The notes under the pieces are model-generated. The model did not search any database. It was not told where the DNA came from and saw only the letters and a program-made list of their open reading frames with translations. From assembly GCA_019637105.1 (NCBI GenBank), contig JAHBWF010000029.1:1-60813 (forward strand): DNA of 60,813 nucleotides, given 5' to 3'. This stretch comes from Labilithrix sp. (GTDB taxonomy: Bacteria; Myxococcota_A; Polyangia; Polyangiales; Polyangiaceae). Positions 16,653-25,983 of this stretch are shown here, in pieces; the first letter of the stretch is position 1; each line of letters opens with the position of its first letter. Position numbers and translations under genes: made by a program.

Positions 16653-17176
16653 CGCGGAGGCGCGCTGTGGGTTCGTATCGTGGTTGTCGTTTCGGCTTTC
16701 GCCGTGTCTCGTGCCATCTCGTCGTGCAGGGCCGGTACTGTCGCCTCGTGCACGGAAGGTTCCCCGCGGGTCCCGCCGCGTGGGGCCTCGCTCGATGCTG
16801 GACCGGGTAACGATGTGAGCGTCGGCTTCGCTCCGTACGAGCGGCGCCTCCCACCGTTGCCAGCAATCGTTCGGCATTACCCTCCCAGGTCGCTTTCGGC
16901 TGTTGAGCTCGAGGGCTGAAGAATCACCCCACGCTCCGGTAAAGCTACGATCGCACTTTTGAACTGACCACTTTTCTTGCGCATTTCGGGGGGGCGATGT
17001 AGGCGGACCGCCGCCCGGCAGGCCACCTGCCCTCTCCTCGCTCGACACCCCCGCTCCTTCGGCTCGCCTCGCCGGGGCCCGGCGGGAGCATCGCCCGAGA
17101 CGACCGCGTGACTCTTCGGCCAGGGGTGAGCGACGAAGCACTACCGTCGGAGGGAGCAAGAGGCAGGCCCAACCGA
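16653..17176. other. gene-poor, lower-GC interval
   Basis: About 520 bp with no convincing gene. Open frames on both strands here are Arg/Ser-rich shadows without motifs. Base composition is visibly less GC-rich than the flanks (for example around 16920-16990), unlike the nearly uniform window. It may be decayed or acquired DNA. Confidence 0.45.
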
Positions 17177-18871
17177 TCACCTCGGTGCGGCGAGCGCGTC
17201 GACCTCCAGCCACCGCACCATCATGCTGCCGGCGTGTTGGGCGTAATCGATCCGGAGCTGCCAGTCGACGGGGCTTCCTGGCACCGCGCCGCGCACCGCC
17301 ACAGGATCGAGGAAGAGGTGGCTCGGGCCGGGATCGAATTGATGGCGCAAGACGAACGCGAGCGCGCGACGGAGCTCACGGTCGACGAGGACGAGCTCGT
17401 CGTCGCGCGCGCCCCGCCCCGCGAGGCGTTCGCGCACGAGCACGTCGAGGAGCGCCCCGGCGGCCTCGCCGCGGCTCGACGCCGGCGTGACACGCGGCGA
17501 CACGAGCGGCCCCAGCCCGAACGCGCCGTCCGCGTCGAACGGGGTCTCGTCCGCGTCCTGCTGGAGGCGCCGCTGGTACTCGTGCCAGCGCGCGCAGAAG
17601 GCCAGCGCTTCGCGATCCGGAGCGCGGTCCCAGAGCTCCGCGACGGCCTGGCAGGTCCAGTGCTCCTCGCTGAAGTAGTAGCGGCTCCCGAAGAAGCTCC
17701 AGCCGCTGCCCGAGAGGCGCGCGAGGCCGCGCCGCGCGGCCTCGAGATCGGCGGGATCGCCCGTGATGCGGTGCGCCCGCGCGAGCGCGAGCGTCGCCTC
17801 GCCGCTGAAGTAGAGGAACTGGACGTCGATCGGCCGCCTCGTCACGCGGTTGAACTGGTGCTGGAACTCGCCGTCGGGCCGCTGCTGGCTCCGCAGGAAG
17901 GCCGCGAGCTGGGCGACGGCGGGGCGGTAGGCGCCGTCGGCGCCGGTCCGCACGACCTCCGTGAACGCGATCAAGGCGAGCGCGCTCGAGCCGATCTCGG
18001 CGATCTCGCCCTCCTCGCAGACGCAGCGCTGGTCGCCGCAGTCGCGCATCATCGCGTCGCGCAGGCGCGCCGCCGCGCGGAGCGTGGCGTAGCGGACGAA
18101 CGGATCGTCGAGCACCGACGCCGCCTGCGCGAGGAAGAACGTCGAGCCGGAGTGCCGCGGCCAGTTGTAGCCGGGCAGGGTCGTGTTCGTCGACGCGTCG
18201 ATCATGTAGCGGAAGCGCCCGTCGTCGTCGACGGCGCGCGCGAGGTGGGTCCCGGCCTCGCGCACGCCTCGGAGGACGACCTCGCGCGAGAGGGTCGCCT
18301 CGGTGACGCGCTCCGGGCTCGGCGCGGCGGCGCGGGCCTCGTCGCGCGCGCCGGGCGGCACGCGGCGCTCGAAGCGCACCCGCGTGAGCTTCGCCCGCTC
18401 GGCGATCTCCTGCGCCCGGACGCCGAGCTGCTCGGAGAGGACGTGGAGGACCGTCGCGCGATGCGTCCCCCAGCCGAAGCTCGCCGCCGTCCAGAGGTGC
18501 GCGCGGTCGTAGGCCTGGAGCGCCAGGAGGTCGTCGACCGTCGCGTACGCGACCTCGCCGTCGAGCTCGGCCCTCACGCCGTCGCGCCCCGGCACGAGCC
18601 CGAGCGTGAAGAGGAAGGGTTGCGCGCAGAGGGGCGCCTCGCCGGTGACGACCTCGTGGACCGCGACCACGTCTGGTGACGGCCTGGGTCCCGCCGCGTC
18701 GCCCGGCGCGCGCACGAAGCGCCCGACGCGCGCGCCGTCCTTCCACCAGCTCTCGACGACGACCTCGCGCGGCGGCGCGGACAGCGAGAACCAAGCCCGA
18801 ACGCCGACGCACAGGACGACGAGGAGCGCGGCGTAGACGCCGAGCAGGCGCCCGAGCGCGCGCCGGCTCAT
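17177..18871 (-). CDS. membrane-anchored alpha/alpha-toroid (six-hairpin) protein of unknown function
   Basis: A 564-residue protein with one N-terminal membrane helix (about residues 9-28) and a large periplasmic part. From about residue 200 it has repeated helical hairpins with LPGYNWPRHSGSTFFLAQAA and EIGSSALALIAFTEV, the style of six-hairpin glycosidase-like or terpene-cyclase-like toroids seen in polysaccharide-modifying enzymes; the family is not certain. Cysteines cluster as CGDQRCVC near residue 290. The ATG overlaps the stop of the 155-residue membrane protein gene by 4 nt (ATGA), so the two are translated together. A role at the envelope is likely. Confidence 0.75.
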   Translation of the reverse strand: MSRRALGRLLGVYAALLVVLCVGVRAWFSLSAPPREVVVESWWKDGARVGRFVRAPGDAAGPRPSPDVVAVHEVVTGEAPLCAQPFLFTLGLVPGRDGVRAELDGEVAYATVDDLLALQAYDRAHLWTAASFGWGTHRATVLHVLSEQLGVRAQEIAERAKLTRVRFERRVPPGARDEARAAAPSPERVTEATLSREVVLRGVREAGTHLARAVDDDGRFRYMIDASTNTTLPGYNWPRHSGSTFFLAQAASVLDDPFVRYATLRAAARLRDAMMRDCGDQRCVCEEGEIAEIGSSALALIAFTEVVRTGADGAYRPAVAQLAAFLRSQQRPDGEFQHQFNRVTRRPIDVQFLYFSGEATLALARAHRITGDPADLEAARRGLARLSGSGWSFFGSRYYFSEEHWTCQAVAELWDRAPDREALAFCARWHEYQRRLQQDADETPFDADGAFGLGPLVSPRVTPASSRGEAAGALLDVLVRERLAGRGARDDELVLVDRELRRALAFVLRHQFDPGPSHLFLDPVAVRGAVPGSPVDWQLRIDYAQHAGSMMVRWLEVDALAAPR

Positions 18872-19335
18872 CTCCGCTCCTTCTTCTCGCCGCGCTCGTC
18901 CGCCGCCGGCGTCGAGCGCTCCGCGGGCCTCGCGCGCGGGCCGATCCACGCGAGCTCGACGGCGGGGAGCACGACGACGTACGGGAGGACGAGCGCGCCG
19001 ACGAGGCCGAAGATGATCGCGCCGTTGGCGCCGACCTGCCCGTAGACGCCGCCGATCCACCCCGCCGTCGTCACGATCGCCGCGAACAGCGCGAGGCCGA
19101 TCGCGAGGACGAGCGCCGACGCCGCGCGGGTGAGCGGCTCGGCGATCGGCGCCTTGGCGAGGAGCGTGAGGCCCGACGAGCCGAGGAGGAGGCCGACGGC
19201 GACCGCGCCCGTGTCGACCACCCACCACCGCGTCGGGAGGAGGCGGAAGACGCCGATGACGGCGAACGCCGCGACCGCCAGGTTGGCGATACCGAAGCCG
19301 ATGCGCGCGCGCCGATCCCTCGTCTCGATGGTCAT
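18868..19335 (-). CDS. four-helix integral membrane protein of unknown function
   Basis: A 155-residue protein with four hydrophobic helices (around residues 12-30, 38-58, 68-95 and 102-125) and a short charged cytoplasmic tail ending EKKERR. I do not recognise the family. The ATG at 19335 is preferred; the longer in-frame reading upstream is low-complexity shadow of the Ser/Gly lipoprotein gene on the other strand. It overlaps the toroid protein gene by 4 nt and is probably its membrane partner. Confidence 0.75.
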   Translation of the reverse strand: MTIETRDRRARIGFGIANLAVAAFAVIGVFRLLPTRWWVVDTGAVAVGLLLGSSGLTLLAKAPIAEPLTRAASALVLAIGLALFAAIVTTAGWIGGVYGQVGANGAIIFGLVGALVLPYVVVLPAVELAWIGPRARPAERSTPAADERGEKKERR

Positions 19336-19558
19336 CGGGCTCGGTTCTACCGCACCGGCGCCGCCGGGCCGAGGGGGACGTCGCCGCGTCGCCGACGACG
19401 CGCCGGTCGGGCTCACGAGGGGCCCTCGGCGTCGGCGATGACGCGGCCGGCGACGTCCTTTCGGCTCGTTGGCGGCGCGCGCGCGAGGCACCCGACGTGC
19501 AGCTCGCGAGGGCATCCCCTCGACGTGAGGGGTGCTTATCCACTCGCCAGGAGCCGAC

Positions 19559-20251
19559 ATGCGCCGTTCCTTCAACGCCTCTCTCTCCGTTCTTTTGCTC
19601 GCCACCGTCGCGGCCTGCTCGACGACCGTGAACAACGGCGAGGGCACGTCCTCCGGATCCTCCGGCTCTTCCGGATCCTCCGGCTCTTCCGGATCCTCCG
19701 GCTCTTCCGGATCCCCGGACCCGTCGCTCCCGCCGCCGTCGACCGCGGTGATCGAGGTCGCCGGCTCGTGCGCGCCGTTCTCCGCGTGCGGAGGCTCCCC
19801 GCAGGGCACGTACGACTACACGAGCGGCTGCGTCGACGACGTCTTCGCGAGCGCGCGCGAGCAGTGCCCGTCGCTCGACACGACGAACGCGAAGGTCACG
19901 GCCGTCGGCTCTCTCTACTTCAAGGACGGCGCGCTCTCCCGCAGGGCGACGGTCCGGATCTCCGGAACGATCGTCGTCCCGGCGGCCTGCTCCGCCGGCC
20001 GGTGCGCCGCGCTCGCGGACGCGTACAAGAGCGCGTTCGGCTCCATCTCGTGCACGGGGACGGCCGACTGCGTGTGCACGATCGAGAGCGAAGAGAGCGC
20101 CAACAGCGCCACCACCTTCACCGTGACCGGGAACAACGTCACGACCGGCGACGGCGAGACCTACGCGTTCTGCGACGAGGGTGACACGCTCGAGTACAGC
20201 GGGAGGAGCGCCGGCTCCGAGGAGGGCGTCTGGACGCTGAAGAGGCGCTGA
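19559..20251 (+). CDS. lipoprotein with Ser/Gly repeat linker
   Basis: A 230-residue lipoprotein. The signal peptide ends in a lipobox VAAC at residue 20. Then comes a linker made of GSSGSS repeats encoded by 18-bp DNA repeats (19652-19714), followed by a Cys-rich domain (eight or more Cys, in spacing that suggests disulfides). The ATG at 19559 is chosen over an upstream in-frame codon because it begins the signal peptide directly. Function is unknown; this architecture is common among myxobacterial outer-membrane lipoproteins. It converges with the MBOAT gene. Confidence 0.82.
   Translation: MRRSFNASLSVLLLATVAACSTTVNNGEGTSSGSSGSSGSSGSSGSSGSSGSPDPSLPPPSTAVIEVAGSCAPFSACGGSPQGTYDYTSGCVDDVFASAREQCPSLDTTNAKVTAVGSLYFKDGALSRRATVRISGTIVVPAACSAGRCAALADAYKSAFGSISCTGTADCVCTIESEESANSATTFTVTGNNVTTGDGETYAFCDEGDTLEYSGRSAGSEEGVWTLKRR
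19652..19714 (+). repeat. 18-bp tandem repeat, 3.5 copies, coding Ser/Gly linker
   Basis: Unit TCCGGATCCTCCGGCTCT occurs three times in exact register and is followed by a half unit. It encodes GSSGSS in the lipoprotein linker. The perfect identity of the copies points to recent slippage or expansion. Confidence 0.95.
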
Positions 20252-20302
20252 CGCGCGGCCGAGCTCCGGGGCGACGCGGGAGAGGGCCGAGGCGCGAGCC
20301 GC

Positions 20303-21877
20303 TCAGAACTGACCGTAGATGAACGGCTCCGCCTTGGCGCCGGCGGCGAAGTGGAGCACGTACGCGCACCCCGCGAGCACCACGCCTTGGACGACCGCCG
20401 GGCTCTGCACGAACGTGCCCCGGACGCGCTCGTAGATCGAGCGCGGGACGAAGTGCGTCACGAGCCCGAGCGCGAGGACGAGGAGGATCCGCGGCGTGAG
20501 GTTCGGCGCCCCCTCGGAGAGCTTGCCCATGCGCTCGAGCATGAGCGTGGCGTGCGCGAACGTCGGCGCGCGGAAGAAGATCCACGCGAAGCAGACGAAG
20601 TGGAACGTCGCGAGCACGGCGACCGCGCGCCCCGGCGTCATCACGACGGGCGGGCGCGTGACCTCCGCCCCGCCGGCGACCGGATCGTTCGGCTTCGCGC
20701 GGGCCGCGTCGGGCGCCGGCGCCGCGCGGTACGGCGCGCCGAGCGGCTGCATCGGGCGCCGCGCCTGACGGGCCCGCTGCCACGCGCGGTTCACCGCCAG
20801 CGCTCCGCCGTGGAGCGCGCCCCAGATGACGAAGTTCCAGGAGGCGCCGTGCCACAGGCCGCCGAGCACCATCGTGAGGAGGAGGTTCCGGTAGGTCTTC
20901 CAGGTGCCGCCGCGGTTCCCGCCGAGCGTCACGTACAGGTAGTCGCGGAGCCACGTCGAGAGCGAGATGTGCCAGCGGCGCCAGAACTCCTGGAGATCGG
21001 CCGACGTGTACGGCGCGTCGAAGTTCCGCGGCAGCTCGTAGCCGAAGAGCTTCGCGCTGCCGATCGCCACGTCGCTGTAGCCGGAGAAGTCCGCGTAGAT
21101 CTTGATCGCGTACGCGTAGACGCCGACGAGCACCTCGAGCGACGTGTAGCGCTCGGGGTTGTCGAACACGCGGTTGACGAGGTTCAGGCCGAGGTAGTCG
21201 CCGATGACGATCTTCTTCATCAGCCCGGTCGCGATCAAGAACAGCCCCTCGGCGCGCGTCGCGTCGCTCGCGACGGGCTCGGCGGCGAGCTGCGGGAGCA
21301 TCGACTTCGGCCGCACGATCGGGCCCGCGACGAGGTGCGGGAAGAACGCGACGAAGAGGAGGTAGTCGAGGTAGCGATCGGCCGGCGGGATCTCGCGGCG
21401 GTAGACGTCGATCGTGTAGCTCATCGTCTCGAACGTGAAGAACGAGATGCCGAAGGGCAGGACCAGCCGGAGGTGCGTCGGCGAGAGCTCGACGCCGAGC
21501 CACGCGGCCACCTGGGCCACGGAGTCCACGGCGAAGTTGAAGTACTTGAAGACCGAGAGGACGCCCAGGTAGTAGAAGACCGACGCGAGCAGGAGCGCTT
21601 TGCGCGTGGTGGGGTCCTCCGTGCGCCCCAGCGCGCGGCCGATCCAGAAGTCGAGCGTGCTGCCGACGAAGATGATCCCGACGCAGAGGATCGTCCAGCC
21701 GAGCGGCCCGAAGGGGACGTCTTGCTCGCGCGCGGAGTCGTAGGTCCCGACGAAGTAGAAGACGTAGCTCGCCGCCATCAAGAACAGCGGCCGCAGGAAC
21801 GACCGCCGGCGCAGCGCCCAGAACGCCACGTACGTGACGAGGAGAAAGACGCCGTAGACGGGGCTGTTGAAGAGCAT
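20303..21877 (-). CDS. MBOAT-family O-acyltransferase (AlgI/PatA-like)
   Basis: A 524-residue polytopic protein of the membrane-bound O-acyltransferase family. The hallmarks are LPFGISFFTFETMSYTIDVYR, FFPHLVAGPIVRP, EFWRRWHISLSTWLRDYLY and the catalytic-His region LWHGASWNFVIWGALHG. Such proteins carry acetyl groups from the cytoplasm to an acceptor that modifies alginate, peptidoglycan or other envelope glycans. Close by are two SGNH hydrolases (22635 and 29029) of the kind that complete acetyl transfer in Pat and Alg systems. The 195-residue membrane protein gene ends 35 nt upstream and is likely cotranscribed. Confidence 0.93.
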   Translation of the reverse strand: MLFNSPVYGVFLLVTYVAFWALRRRSFLRPLFLMAASYVFYFVGTYDSAREQDVPFGPLGWTILCVGIIFVGSTLDFWIGRALGRTEDPTTRKALLLASVFYYLGVLSVFKYFNFAVDSVAQVAAWLGVELSPTHLRLVLPFGISFFTFETMSYTIDVYRREIPPADRYLDYLLFVAFFPHLVAGPIVRPKSMLPQLAAEPVASDATRAEGLFLIATGLMKKIVIGDYLGLNLVNRVFDNPERYTSLEVLVGVYAYAIKIYADFSGYSDVAIGSAKLFGYELPRNFDAPYTSADLQEFWRRWHISLSTWLRDYLYVTLGGNRGGTWKTYRNLLLTMVLGGLWHGASWNFVIWGALHGGALAVNRAWQRARQARRPMQPLGAPYRAAPAPDAARAKPNDPVAGGAEVTRPPVVMTPGRAVAVLATFHFVCFAWIFFRAPTFAHATLMLERMGKLSEGAPNLTPRILLVLALGLVTHFVPRSIYERVRGTFVQSPAVVQGVVLAGCAYVLHFAAGAKAEPFIYGQF

Positions 21878-21912
21878 GGAGCGCTCCGGCGAGGGGAGCG
21901 GCCCCGGTTATC

Positions 21913-22500
21913 TCAGCGCCGGCGTCGAATGGGCAAGGAGAAGGAGACGACGACCGCGAAGGCCGCGCTCGCCGCGAGGATCGGACCGGAGAGCGCCGGC
22001 CCGGCGCCTCGACCGTACGCGCTCGAGAGCGCGAGCAGGAGCGTGGCCAAGCTGACGAAGAAGACGAGCGCCCAGAGCAGCAAGGGTCCCCACCGCCGGA
22101 GGTAGCGGGTCACGACCGCGAACGTGCCTCCGACGAGCGCGCCGACGGCCGCCGCGGTGACGTACGCGACGCCGAACGAGACGGCGAGGTCGACCCCCCG
22201 GGCCTCGGCCACGGCGAGGACGGGGCGCGCGAGCGCCGCCGGCGCGAGCGCGTGGACCGAGCCGAGCGCGGCGAGGCCGCCCGCGAAGCCGGCGATGCCG
22301 CCCGAGACCGCAGGCGACATGCGATCGTCCGGTATGACAAAAACGCCCAGCGGCTCCGGCTCCTGGTCCTCCCGTGCCTCGGTCCGCTCCGCGATCGCGC
22401 GGTCGATGTCCTCCTGCTCGACGCGCCGGTGGCGCCGTCGAACGAGGCGAATCGGGTGGTTCGTCGTCCCGAGCTCGTCGTTTTCGGAGATCCTCGCCAT
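21913..22500 (-). CDS. four-helix membrane protein upstream of MBOAT gene
   Basis: A 195-residue protein with a charged N-terminal 60 residues (RRRHRRVEQEDIDRAIAERT) and four membrane helices after it. No family is recognised. The ATG at 22500 begins a plausible cytoplasmic tail; the longer in-frame reading reaches into the divergent hydrolase promoter and is rejected. It lies 35 nt upstream of the O-acyltransferase gene on the same strand, and divergent from the SGNH gene, so it is a candidate accessory subunit of an acyl-transfer system. Confidence 0.75.
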   Translation of the reverse strand: MARISENDELGTTNHPIRLVRRRHRRVEQEDIDRAIAERTEAREDQEPEPLGVFVIPDDRMSPAVSGGIAGFAGGLAALGSVHALAPAALARPVLAVAEARGVDLAVSFGVAYVTAAAVGALVGGTFAVVTRYLRRWGPLLLWALVFFVSLATLLLALSSAYGRGAGPALSGPILAASAAFAVVVSFSLPIRRRR

Positions 22501-22634
22501 GGGTTCGTTCGGGCGGAGCGCCCGTCCTCTCGTCGGGCTCAAGCACGGTCCGAGCCACCGCTCGCGCTGGATTCCGCCCCGGCGCGACCTGCGGCGGAGT
22601 TGCTGCGGGCCGCCGCGCGTTCTATTCGTCGAAC

Positions 22635-24107
22635 GTGGCTCACCCCCTGGGCGGAAAGACGTCGATCGCCGTCGGCGTGATGCTCGTGCTCCTCGCGGTC
22701 CCGTACGCGACGCCGCGGCTCGCGCGCTACCGCGTCGCGCGCGCGCCCTGGGACAAGGCCGACGTAGCCGCCGAGGCCGCGGAGATCGCGGAGGCCGCGA
22801 AGAGCCCCGCGGCGGCGCCGACACAGGGCGAGACGTCGCTCGCCGCGTCGAAGAACGAGGCGACCGTCACCAACGCGCTCCCCGAAGGCCCGGCGCTCGC
22901 GCAGCCCTCCGCGGCGAACCTCGCGAAGACCAAGGGCTCGATCGCCGTCGACGATCCGTCGGGCCACGCGCTCGACGCCTTCTACGCGCGGCTCGACCGG
23001 ACGAAGAAGAAGGAGGCCGGCGCGGTGACGCGCATCCTCCACTACGGCGACAGCGTGCTGACGAGCGACTACGTCTCGGGGACGATGCGCCGGAAGATGC
23101 AGGCCGAGTTCGGCGACGCCGGGCACGGCTTCATCCTCGTGGCGAAGCCGTGGGACTGGTACTTCCACAACGACGTCGTCCAGGGCGCGACCGAGGGCTG
23201 GAGCTCGAGCCGCGTCACCGGCCCGTTCGTGAAGGACCTGATGTACGGGCTCGGCGGCGTCAGCTTCACGGGCTCGGCCGGCGCGCGCTCCTGGTACGGG
23301 ACCGGCACCGGACAGACCTACGGCAAGAAGGTCTCGCGCTTCGACGTCTACTACCTCGAGACGCCGAACGGCGGCGACGTCGACCTCGAGGCGCAGATCA
23401 ACGGCGAGCGGAAGACCGAGCGCTTCTCGACCAAGGGCGAGACGAAGACGTCGCGCGTGAAGTCGTTCGCCGTGCCCGACGGCGAGGCGAAGATGACGCT
23501 CAAGGTGGTGAGCGGCGCGCCGCGCCTCTTCGGCGTCGCGCTCGAGCGCGACACGCCGGGCGTCGTCTACGACTCGCTCGGCGCCAACGGCGGGCGCGGC
23601 GAGCTCCTCGGCGCGATGGACGCGGCGCACTGGAAGGAGCAGATGGACCTGCGCGACCCCGCGCTCGTCATCCTCCACTACGGCACGAACGAGAGCGAGA
23701 TGGGCGTGCTCAACAAGGAGGCGTACCAGAAGACGCTCCGCGCCCTCGTCGAGAAGGTCAAGTCGGCCGCCCCGAAGGCGTCGGTCCTCGTCGTCGCCCC
23801 GCTCGATCGCGCCGAGAAGAACGAGTCGACCGGCGCCCTCCGCACGAAGCCGATCATCAAGCACCTCGTCGAGTCGCAGAAGAAGGTCGCCGCCGAGGCC
23901 GGGGTGGGCTTCTGGAACACCTACGAGGCGATGGGCGGGGAAGGCGCGATGGCGAGCTGGGTGAAGAAGGGGCTCGCGGGGAGCGACCTCACCCACCCGT
24001 CGCCGCAGGGCGGCGAGATCCTCGGCGACCTCCTCTTCAAGGCGCTGACGAGCGGCTACGAGGCCTGGCCGGGCGCGAAGACCGGCGGCGCGGCGCCGAC
24101 CAACTGA
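22635..24107 (+). CDS. secreted/anchored SGNH (GDSL) hydrolase, paralogue 1
   Basis: A 490-residue protein with one N-terminal hydrophobic segment and an Ala-rich linker, then an SGNH domain. Block I is HYGDSVLTSDYVSGTMRRKM, the Gly block is LGANGGRGELL, the Asn block is LHYGTNESEMG, and the catalytic Asp-His block is DLTHPSPQG. About 140 residues lie between block I and the Gly block, forming a beta-rich insert (LYGLGGVSFTG, EAQINGERK). That recalls the carbohydrate-binding insert of peptidoglycan O-acetylesterases. The start is GTG at 22635. It is divergent from the 195-residue/MBOAT pair and is likely part of an envelope O-acetylation system. Confidence 0.88.
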   Translation: MAHPLGGKTSIAVGVMLVLLAVPYATPRLARYRVARAPWDKADVAAEAAEIAEAAKSPAAAPTQGETSLAASKNEATVTNALPEGPALAQPSAANLAKTKGSIAVDDPSGHALDAFYARLDRTKKKEAGAVTRILHYGDSVLTSDYVSGTMRRKMQAEFGDAGHGFILVAKPWDWYFHNDVVQGATEGWSSSRVTGPFVKDLMYGLGGVSFTGSAGARSWYGTGTGQTYGKKVSRFDVYYLETPNGGDVDLEAQINGERKTERFSTKGETKTSRVKSFAVPDGEAKMTLKVVSGAPRLFGVALERDTPGVVYDSLGANGGRGELLGAMDAAHWKEQMDLRDPALVILHYGTNESEMGVLNKEAYQKTLRALVEKVKSAAPKASVLVVAPLDRAEKNESTGALRTKPIIKHLVESQKKVAAEAGVGFWNTYEAMGGEGAMASWVKKGLAGSDLTHPSPQGGEILGDLLFKALTSGYEAWPGAKTGGAAPTN

Positions 24108-24269
24108 CGCCGCCCCGTCCCGTCTACACGCCAGGAATCACGGTGGATTGTCGGCGCCTCGCCGCGATCCGGCGGGCCGCTCCTGGAAAATCGTCCGGGG
24201 CGTGCTTTACACCCGTGCCCCGTGCCTGCGTCTACGGTCCAGAACGCTGCACCAGACCAGGGAGCTCCG

Positions 24270-25445
24270 ATGAAACGACTTACTTCCTTCCGACTGTCTC
24301 TCGCCGTCACCGCGTCGCTCGGCGCCATCTCCGCGCTCGTCGCGTGCGGCGGCATCTCCGATCCCACGCGCGGCTCGTCGACCGAGCGGGTCGCCACCGT
24401 GTCGGGCGCCCTGACGGGGGCGAGCATCCCGTCGAACACGCGCGTCGCGCTCGTGTGGAGGGTCGGCGCCACGACCGCCGTGGCCCCGGGCAACGACGTC
24501 GCGGTCGTGAACGGCAAGTTCACGATGGACCTCTCGATCCCCCCGGAGAGCTACTTCGCGTCGGCGGAGAGCGACTACGACAGCCTGAGCAGCGGCTCGG
24601 CGCCTGCGCCGACGGACGACACCGTCACGCCGGGCTCGGGCACGAGCAGCAGCGGCAGCAACGGCGGCGACGACCCCAGCAGCGGGGGCGGCGCGAGCAG
24701 CAGCGGGAGCCGCGGCGGCGGCTTCGCGTTCAACACCCAGCTCGCGCCCCGCGACACCGTCGGCGGACAGATCACGAAGCCGCTCAGCGCGGCGATCGCC
24801 GGCTTCGTCGTCTACGTCGACACGAACGGGAACGGCAAGCTCGATCTCGAGGGTCCGTACGCGAACCCGATCGACGAGGTCATCGGCGGCAACGACGAGC
24901 TCCTCCTCGCCTACCTGCGCGACGGCGGGGCGCTCGACTACGAGAAGCTCCGCGATCGCTCGGGGATCCTGCCCGCGGCGGGGTACAACCTCGCCTGGGA
25001 AGAGGGGCGGTGGCTCCCGCTCCACGTCGTCGAGCTGAAGCTCTCGACGCGCACCAAGCTCCCGGGCGCGATCTGTTCGTCGAGCGCCATCGTGTCGAGC
25101 TCCGCGGAGCCGTCGCCCGCGGCGCCCGACCCGGACGACGGCTCGAGCTCGGGAGGGAGCTCCGGCGGATATCACCCGTCGCCGGACGATCCGCGCCTCA
25201 AGTGCTCCAGCGACGGCTACAGCTACACGTACGAGCCCGACCCCGACGATTGCTGGACGCCGTCTCCCGCTCCGGTCGGTCTCTGCGCGGGAGCGTACTC
25301 GGACGAGAAGCCCGCCCCGTACGGATGCGGAGGTGGGTGGGGCGGCGCCGGGATCGACCCCGACCAGCCCGTCCCGCTCGGGTGGCCGTGCCCCGTCGGC
25401 GGCGGCGCGATCGACGGCGGCGCCGCGCCCGACGCCGGCCAGTGA
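24270..25445 (+). CDS. lipoprotein with Ser/Gly-rich linkers
   Basis: A 391-residue predicted lipoprotein with lipobox LVAC (Cys about residue 27). Residues about 42-105 form a beta-rich unit (VSGALTGASIPSNTRVALVW). A linker of Gly/Ser/Asp is followed by a second unit with YVDTNGNGKLD, an EF-hand-like Ca-loop, and later a Pro/Asp/Ser-rich C-terminus with paired cysteines. The ATG at 24270 starts the signal peptide; an upstream in-frame ATG adds a non-signal segment. It ends 16 nt before the ECF sigma gene on the same strand, so it may be the first gene of that operon. The function is unknown. Confidence 0.82.
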   Translation: MKRLTSFRLSLAVTASLGAISALVACGGISDPTRGSSTERVATVSGALTGASIPSNTRVALVWRVGATTAVAPGNDVAVVNGKFTMDLSIPPESYFASAESDYDSLSSGSAPAPTDDTVTPGSGTSSSGSNGGDDPSSGGGASSSGSRGGGFAFNTQLAPRDTVGGQITKPLSAAIAGFVVYVDTNGNGKLDLEGPYANPIDEVIGGNDELLLAYLRDGGALDYEKLRDRSGILPAAGYNLAWEEGRWLPLHVVELKLSTRTKLPGAICSSSAIVSSSAEPSPAAPDPDDGSSSGGSSGGYHPSPDDPRLKCSSDGYSYTYEPDPDDCWTPSPAPVGLCAGAYSDEKPAPYGCGGGWGGAGIDPDQPVPLGWPCPVGGGAIDGGAAPDAGQ

Positions 25446-25461
25446 CGGCCGGACCGACGAC

Positions 25462-25983
25462 GTGCTGTCGCGTGGACTCTCCGCGAGCGAGGTGAGCGAC
25501 GTGTACCACCGCTACGGAGCGCTCCTCGAGCGGCGCTGCAGGCTCCTCATGCGCGATCACGCGCTGGGAGAGGACGCGCTCCAGGAGCTCCTCGCCGCGC
25601 TGCTCCGTCGCGGTCAGCCGCTCCGCGAAGCCGCCTCTCCCTACCGCTGGCTGTGCCGCGCCGCCGATCGGACGTGCCTCGATCTCCTGCGGCGCGGCAA
25701 GCGGGTCCGGGAGGCGCTGTCGAGCGACGGGCTCGAGTCGCTCGATCCCCTCGGGCCCGCGCCCGGCGTCGACGCCGAGGCGCGGCTCGCCGCGCTCGAG
25801 TCGCTCGCGCTGCTCGACGACGAACAGCAGACCCTCGCGATCATGCTCTTCGTCGACGGGATGAGCCAGGGCGACGCCGCGGCGGAGCTCGGCGTCTCGC
25901 GGGTGACGGTCAACAAGCGGACGCAACGGATCCGCTCGCAGCTCGGCCTGTCGTCGCACGCGAGCACGGAGGCTCCGTCATGA
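25462..25983 (+). CDS. ECF-type RNA polymerase sigma factor
   Basis: A 173-residue sigma-70 family protein lacking regions 1 and 3. Region 2 is YHRYGALLERRC...HALGEDALQELLAALLRRG and region 4 is LLDDEQQTLAIML...GMSQGDAAAELGVSRVTVNKR, a good helix-turn-helix. The GTG at 25462 is preferred; a later GTG at 25501 would remove helix 1 of region 2. The stop overlaps the start of the next gene (ATGA), the usual arrangement for sigma and anti-sigma. Which promoters it recognises cannot be told from this window. Confidence 0.9.
   Translation: MLSRGLSASEVSDVYHRYGALLERRCRLLMRDHALGEDALQELLAALLRRGQPLREAASPYRWLCRAADRTCLDLLRRGKRVREALSSDGLESLDPLGPAPGVDAEARLAALESLALLDDEQQTLAIMLFVDGMSQGDAAAELGVSRVTVNKRTQRIRSQLGLSSHASTEAPS

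Noticed and set aside
16299-16919. Rightward 206-codon frame
   Set aside because: No family, poor composition, overlaps the 95-residue gene; no ribosome-binding site.
19652-19714. CRISPR-like short repeats
   Set aside because: Repeats are contiguous with no spacers and lie in a coding frame (Ser/Gly linker).
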